From Trachythela sp. YZ-2020 (taxonomy: Eukaryota > Cnidaria > Anthozoa > Malacalcyonacea > Clavulariidae), in the NCBI GenBank assembly GCA_016169945.1, contig JADLSH010000236.1, forward strand, positions 1,364,001 to 1,428,000: 64,000 nucleotides of DNA, given 5' to 3'. A model generated the notes under the pieces. It saw only the letters and a list, made by a program, of their open reading frames with translations, searched no databases and was not told the DNA's origin. A program made the position numbers and the translations under genes. This document shows, one piece after another, positions 23,278 through 34,600 of this stretch (positions are counted from its first letter, which is position 1; every line of letters starts with the position of its first letter).

Positions 23278-25646
23278 CCCCGGCGAGAATTTGTTCATGA
23301 AGTCATGAACTTTGATGGTTCGTTCATGAACGTTCATGCATATTCATGAACAGTTCATGCCCTGTTCATCAAACGTTTTAACAAAAGTTCATGAACAAGT
23401 GTTCATGAAGTGTTCGTGAATACTCTTCATGATCCGTTCATGAACATTTGATGAATGACAAATTGTTCATGAACTTTTTGTTCATTAACAGCATAGTTCA
23501 TGAATGTTCATGAATATTCATTTAATTATTTCATGCACAATGATTCATGAAAATTTCATAGAATTAGGTTCGTGAACTTACCATGAAATTTTAATGAATC
23601 ATCTTTTCGTTAAATTTTGTTCATGAATGATTCATGAACGTTCGTGATTTCATTTACCAATCTGGTGAACTAATTATTCTTCAAAATTTTCTGAAGATTT
23701 GTTTATGAACTATTCAGAAAATATTGCTGAATTTTTTGGTGGATCATACACTGTAAGAAAATCATAAAACATGTTCATAAATACCTCATGCAGTGATAAT
23801 GGCTTTTTCTATATCAAATTTTCAATAAATAAAAAACAGGCTTTCTTCGAGGCCATATACATGTACAATTATTCTACTAGAAGAACTATATAGCAATATA
23901 GCATAACAGAAGTTAGACGCAAGAATTTAATGTTGAAATAATCCATATCAGTACTGTTATTAATTTCCGCCAATTTATCTGATGAAAGTCCAGTTGCACA
24001 CATTGCCGTTGGCCATGTAGACTGGCTATAGGCCAACTGCAAATAGTTGACATTTTATGTGTGGGAATAAAATCGTGCTTTTGATGCAACATATCATCGT
24101 TAGTACGTTTTTATACGTTTTTTGTTGTTGAGTGGATTAATTATTAAATGTGAAAAGCATTAGCTTGCTAAGAAAGGATTTCGACGAATACTATCAGTTG
24201 GTGATGAAGTGAACTAGCAACGGAAAGGCAGCCGTTCTCTGAGCAAGGATTACAAAGAATAAAGTAAGTTTACGGCATAACTTCAATGTTTTACGCATTT
24301 TTATAACTTCAGATTTAGTCCTAAATACTTCAAGAAATTCACCATATTAACTGCAAATTTACCAAACTAGCTTGTCTGTGTCTCTTCGACCTTTGGCCTA
24401 CGCATGACTCTTAATTACAGTACAAGTTACAGTAAATTTCTTCTGATATGAATGCGCGACCGCAAATGTTGAACACAACAAAAGACAGAGTGAAAATTAT
24501 ACAAAGAATTGAAGATGTGTAAAATAAATGGGTTTCACAGCCGATTATATTTAATATAAGCATGAGCTAAAATGATATTTTGCGGCCCTCAGCTTGTTGA
24601 CCCTTGTTTGGCTTCCCATTGCAAAACTCCCTCTCTCAGCATTCATACTGTTATTAATGTACAGTACGTGCAGCCAATGAGGTAGGAGTTTACTAAAAAC
24701 GAACAAGATATGAAAAAAATACGCACACTGTACTATAATTGCGCAAACAGGATGCTTTAAAAAGATGTTTCAACACTGATGTTGGCGGTTAAATTTGCCT
24801 TGTTCAATCTGCCCTATGGTATTAAATACCGCGTCTTGTTAGAAGTCATCTTGCTGTTGGCGTTTTGGCGGTAGACAAGGGCATGAAGTAAAAGCGCAAT
24901 ACGAACTGCTCTATGCCATATTAACTAACGGTAAACACAAAACCTTACAATTTTAACTGTATTATGAAACCTGTTTCCCAATACTTTCCAATAGAAACTT
25001 GATTAAAAAAATCTTGCTTCTAAGAGTTACGGTTGTGACTTGTGTATTCTAAGTATTAAACCGTAGGCATAGTCCGCAAGGCAGTCAGTTGTCTTTCTTG
25101 TCAACTAAGCCTTGTTAAACTAAGAATTTTGTGGTAATTTTTGCATAATTCATGTACATGAATCAGGTGAATGAGATGATGAACATTTCATGAATATTCA
25201 TTATGAATTGTACCATCAAATGTTCATGACAACTCATGAATTACTTCATGAACATTTCATGAATTACTTCATGAACATTTCATGAAAGAGTGATATGGAT
25301 CACGAATAATTCATGAGAAGTTCATGATCTATGGAAACATAAAAGATCATGAACTATTCATGAACAACAATTTTCATGAACTGTGCCATTTAATGTTCAT
25401 GAGCAAATTCATGAATAGTTCATGAATATTGTTCATGAATTGCTCATAAAAAATGCATGAACAATAGTTCATGAACCGTTCGTGAACAAAAATGTTCATG
25501 AATTTATTGTTCATGAACTGTTGTTTTCATGAACTGTGCCATTTAATGATCATGCACATTCATGAACAGTTCATGTACTTTTGATGGATGTTCATGAACA
25601 ATATTCATGAATTTTTCATGAATAATTCATCAAATTTTCGCCGGGG
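23278..25646. mobile_element. 2.4-kb foldback-like element packed with GTTCATGAAC palindromes
   Basis: Inverted ends CCCCGGCGAGAATTTGTTCA and the inverse of CAAATTTTCGCCGGGG. The outer ~470 bp at left (23290-23740) and ~490 bp at right (25150-25630) hold dozens of TTCATGAA words, many the full palindrome GTTCATGAAC. The 1.4-kb centre is ordinary sequence without a coding frame. No transposase and no clear target duplication. Class unknown. Confidence 0.7.
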
Positions 25647-25672
25647 CAATAACACTAAGATGATATTAATAT

Positions 25673-26165
25673 TTAAGAAATAGAAAACATTTTCCGTGTT
25701 TCTATACACTTATAGAAACACGCGTGGGAGTTTGGGAGAACGAGAAATAATCAGTGGGAAAACGAGCCCGTAGGGCGAGTTTTTCCACGTTATTTCGAGT
25801 TCTCCCAAACTCCCACAAGTGTTTCTATAAGTGTATAGAAACACAGGAAAAAATGTTTTCTATTTCTTTTTAACTAAAAAGACATTTTTTAAACTCGATT
25901 AATTTACAAATTCTCATTACGTACGCATGCTGACCTTTGCTCGTCAATTTCGCTGCAAGAAAACAACTTAATTGAAAATTAACAGTCAAAAATGTGTAAA
26001 AGCATTAAAATTGTTTTTAAATAGTATTCAAAATTCTATAATTCGCATTAAATTTGATTTTTTTATGATTTTAAATTTTGGCGGGAAAATTTCCGTGTTT
26101 CTATACAGTTATAGAAACACGCTTCTCGACCAATCAGCACGCGCGTACTATAAATGTTATATTAT
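25673..26165 (-). repeat. Repeat family R1 (copy 2)
   Basis: Reverse-complement relative of 8570-9030. The first 200 bp form a palindrome whose arms carry GTGTTTCTATACACTTATAG and TTTGGGAGAACGAGAAATAA. Confidence 0.8.
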
Positions 26166-26248
26166 AATGTTGTTTAAAACTACTTTTAAGAATGTATATA
26201 AACTGTTGAGTAAAATCTTACTGTAGTTGGGAAAAAGTGTGCTCACGA

Positions 26249-26640
26249 CAGGGCCTTTTTCAAGAAATCGTTAGTGGGGGGGCAATAATCGAAAAGGGGA
26301 CCTAACAAGTGGATGGCCGTCAACGTTTGTCAATAAATATTATTGGTTTTGTCGTTGACGGGGGGGGGGGTGGGGAACACTAAAAAAAATTTTCCCGGAC
26401 TATACAACATATTCCTAGTTTTTATCTAAAATATGTAAACCGATCCCTGTTTTGGTTGTGATAATACCGTAATTTTCCTCAAAATTATAAAGTTTGCTTT
26501 TTGCACACAAGGGACCTTCACTGGGGGGGCAAACAGTTCACTGGGGGGGCACTGGGGGGGCAAAAGTTGACTGGGGGGGGGCAAACATGGGGGCTGGGGG
26601 GGCATTTGCCCCCCCAGTGCATTAGTTAAAAAAGGCCCTG
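26249..26640. mobile_element. hAT MITE, CAGGGCCTTTTT ends
   Basis: 392 bp with inverted ends CAGGGCCTTTTTCAAG and TTAAAAAAGGCCCTG and a perfect 8-bp duplication GCTCACGA (26241-26248 and 26641-26648). Repeated CTGGGGGGGCAAA blocks lie near the right end. Same family as 38799-39149. Confidence 0.92.
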
Positions 26641-26648
26641 GCTCACGA

Positions 26649-27360
26649 TCTTGTCATTGGCTATCAATGGAATTTGCTTGCTCATGGTCATGCTATATGT
26701 GCATGCACTGTTCGATTGGAGTTCATACATTTTGTTAGTTGTTTTATTTGCTATTGGCATTGATTGCAATTAATTGCTGTTTATAAATACGCGTATTTGC
26801 AGCAAGCAAATTAAATTTTCATTTGGATATTGTCTATTTGTTTTGAAAATATTTGCTGACCTAGATTGATAATTATCAGCAATTTCTTGCCGACCTGAAA
26901 TTTCGGGAGTTTCAAGGACTGCATATACTGGTATTCCATTAGTTCAATGACCGTCAATGAGATAAAAAATAATCCAAGATGGCGGACAGCTCATTGTTTT
27001 AAGTCAAAATATTTCAAGAACTAAGCAAAATACGCAACATCGGGAAGGGAGATTTATATATAATTTTAAAAGTTATTTCAAATGAGATAAACTTAATTTT
27101 TATTGCCATGTCCCTTTAAACAGTCAGACCAGTACTGTGCAGTATAACTTAAAGAGTTTTCACACAGTGTGGAGGCAGGCACGTTAACCCAAAATTATAC
27201 TTTGGTCACTATTTCAAATAACAAATTGACTGACAACTTTTTAAACATCTACTAATTGTTATGATCTTTATACATAACTGGAGTAAAAATTCAATGTCTG
27301 AAAATGTGCAACCGTTTTTCAGTTTTAATTTGTATCAATGTCAAAAACTGGATTTTCGCA
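26649..27360. other. Non-coding stretch, no gene seen
   Basis: No supported ORF, repeat or element ends recognised. Confidence 0.4.
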
Positions 27361-27368
27361 GCCAAGCC

Positions 27369-27570
27369 ACAGTATACAGACGACCAGTAGGGTCACTCAT
27401 TTGAAATGTTGTGTGGAAGCTCATTATGCATTGCCAGCCAGTCAATTGCTTTTTCTGGCCAATAATTGAGCTGGACTAACTTTCCTGGCCAGTAAACTGC
27501 ATATTTTTGCATAAAAAGCCGGCTACATGTTGCATCGCCGAGTGGCCCTACTGGTCGTCTCTATACTGTG
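27369..27570. mobile_element. MITE with ACAGTATACAGACGACCAG ends
   Basis: Inverted ends of about 28 bp (CGACCAGTAGGGTCACTC and GAGTGGCCCTACTGGTCG) and an 8-bp duplication GCCAAGCC (27361-27368 and 27571-27578). hAT-like by duplication length. Confidence 0.85.
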
Positions 27571-27893
27571 GCCAAGCCGTACACAGTTACTCTCACCGGT
27601 CGCAGGGCTGAAAACATGGGTGACGAAACGACTATGGCGCCCTTGATCTATGTATGATTCGAGAACCCCCCGTATTCGTAGAGATTGAAAAATAACTCAA
27701 AACAATTACAAAACTAAAAAAGAACTCAAAATTTACTCTCTGTTCTTAAGAAATATTACAATGAACTGCATCTTTCAACCACTGAATAGTCAAAAAGAAC
27801 ACTTACCAATGTTAACATATAGGACTCTGACATATAATTACTGTATTTCTTCGATTTTGTGATTTTCAGTTTTTCACGGTCGTCACTTGTTTC

Positions 27894-28075
27894 CATCTAC
27901 CAAACTGACGTTACGTAATTTTTTCAACTTTGAAGTAAAGTTAAAAACTTTGTAACTGACCCTAACCCTAAAACCTACCCTAACCCAAAACCTAACCCTT
28001 ACCAAATAGATGAACCAAAATCAAGAAAAACAAAATGAAAATCGGAAAAATTGCGTAACGTCAGTTTGATAGATG
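27894..28075. mobile_element. MITE with CATCTACCAAACTGACGTTACG ends
   Basis: Inverted ends of about 30 bp enclose a degenerate CCCTAA-rich core (27960-27998). Half of the same family lies at 51060-51205. It ends about 100 bp before the GPALPP1 start codon and may sit in its promoter or 5' UTR. The CCCTAA core is imperfect and internal, so it is not telomeric. Confidence 0.65.
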
Positions 28076-28179
28076 TCACTTTGGAAATTGGAATTTAGGC
28101 ACGCGCTAAATGATAATGTTTGACAATAGACAACCTCTATGAGGTGCGACAGCAGGCTCAACAACAACAAAAACACAAA

Positions 28180-28672
28180 ATGGAGATTGGACCTCAAAGA
28201 CCAAAACATTTAGTTTGTAAGATATCTGATCGTAGCCAATATTTTGATGATGATACAAGCAAAAACAATAAAGTCACCAATATAGACCATGACGATGGGG
28301 GTTTATATGGTCCAGTATTACCGCCAGGAACTACAGAACCCGACACCCTGGATACAGATGATGATGATGATGATGGGTTATATGGTCCAGCTTTACCAGA
28401 AAGTGCTCGAAATGATAACGTAGATGTTGTAACTGAATCTAACACCCTGAATGTAGATGATGATGATGATGGGTTATATGGTCCAGCATTACCAGAAAGT
28501 GCTCGAAATGATAACGTAGATGTTGTACCTGAATCTAACACCCTGAATGTAGATGATGATGATGGTGGGTTATATGGTCCAGCTTTACCCCCAGGGTTTA
28601 AACAAAAATCAACAGCCATTATTGGACCTTGCAGACCTGATCAAGTTTTACATGAGGATATATTGAAGACAG
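28180..28672 (+). CDS. GPALPP1: GPALPP1 exon 1
   Basis: ATG at 28180 chosen because MEIGPQRP resembles the family's short N-terminal motif. The frame is open further upstream but only to a non-ATG start. Contains two tandem ~31-residue units ([19 protein letters not shown]...) that are nearly identical in DNA, a recent internal duplication. Donor ACAG|GTTAGA at 28673, one base of a codon carried over. Confidence 0.85.
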
Positions 28673-31600
28673 GTTAGATGTTTTGTATAATTCTATATGA
28701 TGTAGGAGTAATTTGTGACAACCCAAATAAGCTAGGGTCACATCCATATTCAAACATGTGTCAAATTGACGTTTTGGGTATATCTATTGAAGCATGTCAA
28801 ACGTGATCAAAACTATTTATACTGTGGCAAAATGAATATTTTTAAATAATCTTACCATAAGGGAATTGCTATCTCACCACAGGACCACTGTAATTGGTGT
28901 TTGTCTCCTGGCATATTTTTCTAATCTTCCTAAATTTGAATAACTAGAATAAAAATCTAAAGTATGATGTGAACACATAATATAATAAAAGTGAACACAA
29001 ATAAAAAATGAATGCTAATGAAAGTGAACACAAATGAAAGTGAATGCAAATGAAAGTCAATGCTAATGAAAGTGAACACAAGTGAAAGTGAAAGCAAATG
29101 AAAGTGAACACAAATGGAAGTGAATGCAAATGAAAGTGAACACAAATGAAAGTGAACACAAATGAAAGTGAACGTTGGTGAAAGTGAACGTTGGTGAAAG
29201 TGAATGTAAATGGAAGTGACTGCAAATGAGAGTGAACACAAATGAAAGTGAACGCTGATGAAAGTGAACGCTGATGAAAGTGAAAGCAAATGAAATTGAA
29301 CACAAATGAAAGTGAACACAAATGAAAGTGAACGTTGGTGAAAGTGAATGTAAATGGAAGTGACTGCAAATGAGAGTGAACACAAATGAAAGTGAACGCT
29401 GATGAAAGTGAACGCTGATGAAAGTGAAAGCAAATGAAATTGAACACAAATGGAAGTGAACACAAATGAAAGTGAACACAAATGAAAGTGAACACAAATG
29501 AAAGTGAACGCTGGTGAAAGTGAATGCAAATGAAAGTGAACACAAATGAAAGTGAATGCAAATGAAAGTGAACACAAATGAAAGTGAACGCTGATGAAAG
29601 TGACAGCAAATGAAATTGAACACAAATGAAAGTGAACGCTGGTGAAAGTGAATGCAAATGAAAGTGAACACAAATGAAAGTGAATGCAAATGAAAGTGAA
29701 CACAAATGGAAGTGAATGCAAATGAAAGTGAACACAAATGAAAGTGAATGCAAATGAAAGTGAACACAAATGGAAGTGAATGCAAATGAAAGTGAACACA
29801 AATGGAAGTGAATGCAAATGAAAGTGAACACAAATGAAAGTGAACGTTGGTGAAAGTGAATGGAAATGGAAGTGAATGCAAATGAAAGTGAATGCAAATG
29901 AAAGTGAACACAAATGGGAGTGAATGCAAATGAAGTGAACACAAATGAAAGTGAATGCTGGTGAAAGTGAATGCATATGAAAGTGAACACAAATGAAACT
30001 ATGAAAGTGAATGCAAGTGAAAGTGAACACAAGTGAAAGTGAACACAAATGGAAGTGAATGCAAATGAAAGTGAACACAAATGAAAGTGAATGCAAATGA
30101 AAGTGAACACAAATGGAAGTGAATGCAAATGAAAGTGAACACAAATGGAAGTGAATGTAAATGAAAGTGAACACAAATGAAAGTGAATGCAAATGAAATT
30201 GAACACAAATGGAAGTGAATGCAAATGAAAGTGAACACAAATGAAAGTGAACGTTGGTGAAAGTGAATGGAAATGGAAGTGAATGCAAATGAAAGTGAAT
30301 GCAAATGAAAGTGAACACAAATGGAAGTGAATGCAAATGAAGTGAACACAAATGAAAGTGAACGCTGGTGAAAGTGAATGCATATGAAAGTGAACACAAA
30401 TGAAACTATGAAAGTGAACACAAATGAAACTATGAAAGTGAATGCAAGTGAAAGTGAACACAAGTGAAAGTGAACACAAATGAAAGTGAACGTTGGTGAA
30501 AGTGAATGGAAATGGAAGTGAATGCAAATGAAAGTGAATGCAAATGAAAGTGAATGCAAATCAAAGTGAACACAAATGGAAGTGAATGCAAATGAAGTGA
30601 ACACAAATGAAAGTGAATGCAAATGAAAGTGAACACAAATGGAAGTGAATGCAAATGAAAGTGAACACAAATGGAAGTGAATGCAAATGAAAGTGAACAC
30701 AAATGAAAGTGAATGCAAATGAAAGTGAACACAAATGGAAGTGAATGCAAATGAAAGTGAACACAAATGAAAGTAAACGTTGGTGAAAGTGAATGGAAAT
30801 GGAAGTGAATGCAAATGAAAGTGAATGCAAATGAAAGTGAACACAAATGGAAGTGAATGCAAATGAAGTGAACACAAATGAAAGTGAACGTTGGTGAAAG
30901 TGAATGCAAATGAAAGTGAACACAAATGAAAGTGAATGCAAATGAAAGTGAACACAAATGGAAGTGAATGCAAATGAAGTGAACACAAATGAAAGTGAAC
31001 GCTGGTGAAAGTGAATGCATATGAAAGTGAACACAAATGAAACTATGAAAGTGAATGCAAGTGAAAGTGAACACAAGTGAAAGTGAACACAAATGGAAGT
31101 GAATGCAAATGAAAGTGAACACAAATGAAAGTGAACGCTGGTGAAAGTGAATGCATATGAAAGTGAACACAAATGAAACTATGAAAGTGAATGCAAGTGA
31201 AAGTGAACACAAGTGAAAGTGAATACAAATGAAAGTGAACACAAGTGAAAGTGAACACAAATGAAAGTGAACACTAATGAAAGTGAACACTAATGAAAGT
31301 GAATGCAAATGAAAGTGAAGTAAATTTTCTTTGAACTTGTAAAGAAAACATGCCCCAGTAAAACTAATTTTAGACCCTCTGTTCTAGCAGTGTATTACCT
31401 ATAAAATATTTTTGTCAAGACAGGAAAAGCAGTTCTGACAATGAAGACGATCATGAGACTCATACCATTGGACCAAAGTTACCTACACAGAACGTAATTA
31501 TAACTTTATCATTATTTTACTTTTAATTATCCAATATACGTCTGGTCGAGATAACTATTTAGTCGCTGGGCCACTGGCCGATAAAATTCCCCTCTAGTAA

Positions 31601-34600
31601 GTAAGTCACAAAACCACCAAGTAAGTCACAAAGCAACCTCAATACCCAGGATTTCTGTGAATGAATTTTCAAGCATTTTGACTAGCTCGTTTACTTCATC
31701 ATGTGGCATATTTGGGCGATAACAACACACCAATTTTCATCAATCGTAGATTTTTTGTTATTTCATGGTTTGTGGAATATTAACGATTTTCACGAACAGT
31801 TTATTTTCTAAAAATTACTCATAGAACAGTTGACACTATACTGGGAGTAAAATATAATAGAGCTAGAACTACATATCTCACAGTCAGTAAAATGTAATAT
31901 GTTCACTATAATTTGAGTTACTGTATGTTTACTCAAATAGCTGATCACAGGAATACTGTTCAAAGCACTCGTGAACATATACTACAACTTTGACCTTTGA
32001 CATAATAAAGATAGGCTCTCTAACATTGGAGCTGTTCATAGGAATCGGGTAAATTTCAGGAAATATCAGGAATCAGGAAAACAAAATCTGGTTATCTCAT
32101 CTGGCTAAAGCCAGTTCTTGGCAAGACAGACGAGCCCGGCTCCCATAGGCCATATGAATACAATTTTGAAAATATATAAAGACAGTATTAGCCAATATAT
32201 CAAAACTATAGTCATAGAATGTTCAAGGCTATGAGTTTAGGAAATGGGTAAACCAGATTGGTTACATGATATACCCCAGTTTTTAAAAAGTTGGTAAGCA
32301 GATTGCTGTTTAGCCTCCTTAGCAGACGCTCTTTGTGAGCCACGGGCGGGTCTCACACATATAGATATTGGAGACATAGATTGCTAACTCGGATCAGGAG
32401 GCGTGTCAAAACTGAAAATCCAATATGGCGGCTCAACCGTGCAAGAGTGTATATAAACTATATTATTAGGAAACTGATTTTGCGTTTAGTGTACTTGTTA
32501 AATCAAATTTGTGGCTTTCAAAGCTAAAAACTGGAAACGTCCTACATCCTTGTAATGTTACATATTTATTGGACTGCAAATATTCTCTTGTACAATATAT
32601 AACAAGGTGTACTAGATTGAATAAACAGGTCTAGGAGCTGTTTCCATAAGCCATTGAGCCTCGGCAATATTAAAAACTGCAAGAGACTGGGCTTCTTTTA
32701 ATATTTCATTCTATATGCTTAATTAAAATACAGCCGAGAGTATCAGCTAATCCTATAAACCGGCCGTAAGAGGCTAAATAAACTACATCAAACCAAATAA
32801 AGTGCTGGCCTTTTTTAGGGGTGCACCGGAACTCGGTTCCGGCCGGGTAGTTCCGGCCGGGTAGTTCCGGCCGGGTAGTTCCGGCCGGGTAGTTCCGGCC
32901 GGGTAGTTCCGGCCGGAACCCTGATTTTTGCGAGATCCGGTTCCGGCCGGAACTGATTGAAAAAGCATGGCCGGAACCGGAACTCTGTTATTTTCAGAGA
33001 GTTGGAATATTGAATTTATTTATTAAATAAAATTGATCAAACAGACTGAAAAGTCTAATTTCAACAACTGCATGTGAAGTATAATTAACAATTAACATAC
33101 CAATTTATCAAACAGACCAATTATCACGAAGCCGTGAAAAGCGAAATTTTATTTTTTCCAACATTTGCCCCCCCCCCCCCCCAGCTCTTGATACCTATGA
33201 CCATATATGGCTAACAAACTAAGTTCCGGTTCCGGCCGGATTCCTTTGCCAGTTCCGGTTAAATCCGGTTCCGGCCGGATCTTAAAATATTGGTTCCGGT
33301 GCACCCCTAGTATTTTTTGCTAGAAAACTTGAAACAAAACAGACAAAGTGACAAAGTTTGAAGCGAATCACGAATGTTCAATGTTTCGAAGTTTTTAGAT
33401 AGTAAATTGTCAAAAAATGTTTTATACAGACTATTTAAAGGCTTCTTATCTGTAGCTGCCAATCAAAACTGGGTGTTTAATTTATGCTAATTATGCGTGT
33501 ATATATATACACTATGTAGTCTGTCCAGCAAATATATGTTAGTTAATAACCGAGAACAGTGCAGTGAACTTGTAGAAGAGATAACTTAATTGTAGTAACC
33601 TGAGAATTATTGAATTGAAAGACTAAAGAGACGATATAGTCGACGATATAGTCGAATTTGCTCTAACTATATGTTGTCGAGCACTCTTTGCGTTTCTTAG
33701 ACCTAAACCTACACGTATATTCGCACCCGTATATCGGTTGTGCACTCTTGTTTACGTTATTCATTTCTATTTAACTTCAAAATGCGGCAATTTCGATTTG
33801 ACTATTCACTAAAGAATATCCCTATACCATCACAGGACGCTTATTTGAAAAATTTGATTGAAAAAGTGGAAAGTGTAATAAAACGTATGAGATGGAAAGC
33901 TAATTTCTTTCTTAATAAAAACAAAAAATGTGAAAACCAAAACAACCATTTCGGCCTTGCGTCCAACAAAACACCTCCTTCTATTCCGGAAATGAAACCT
34001 TTCGAAGACGACCTTATAAAATTAATCGAAAATTTACAATTTCGGCCATATAGGAACCAATTTCAGAAATCTTTGACTAACGATCTAAAGAAAATCAATT
34101 CGTCTCCCAACATTTTCATTTTTGCAGACAAAACTAGGAATATTTATGAAACCTCGCTCGACACATACAACAAGCTCTTACATGACAACATCACAAAAAC
34201 ATATAAGCATGGATCCGAGGACACTATAGATGAAATTGATTCAGAACTAAAAAACATTTCGAACAATTTAGGAATCGGCGACAGAATTGAAAAAATGAAA
34301 AAACGCGAAGCATTTATATCTTTAAAAGATCACAAAGAAAATTTCGAAAACAATCCAAAATGCCGATTAACCCCGCTAAAAGCGAATCCGGAAAAATAAG
34401 CAAAGTTATTTTGGACAAAATTAATTCCAATTTGAATTTAAACCAATGGAGGAATACAAAACAAGTTATTCAGTGGTTTGGCAATATAAAATATAAGGAC
34501 AGACACAGTTTTATTTCTTTTGACATTGTCGATTTCTACCCATCTATTTCTGAAAAACTATTGGACCAAGCTTTATCTTGGGCTTCAAATTTGGCTACTA

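Larger units (their letters stand above)
21662..25709. mobile_element. Candidate 4-kb unit bounded by 37-bp inverted repeats, carrying a zinc-finger gene
   Basis: 21662-21698 (GTGTATAGAAACACGGGAAA...) and 25673-25709 are reverse complements over 37 bases with about one mismatch. The zinc-finger gene and the GTTCATGAAC element lie between them. The same 37-bp word belongs to repeat family R1, so the boundaries could be two independent R1 pieces. No target duplication was identified. Confidence 0.45.

Noticed and set aside
27960..27998. Telomeric CCCTAA repeats
   Set aside because: Only a few imperfect units, enclosed by MITE inverted ends. A similar degenerate run occurs in the related MITE half at 51.1 kb.
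28944..31308. Five minus-strand ORFs of 203-527 codons with a [16 protein letters not shown] repeat
   Set aside because: They are translations of the 16-bp minisatellite, which is stop-free in all minus frames. The same peptide pattern appears in different frames over the same DNA.
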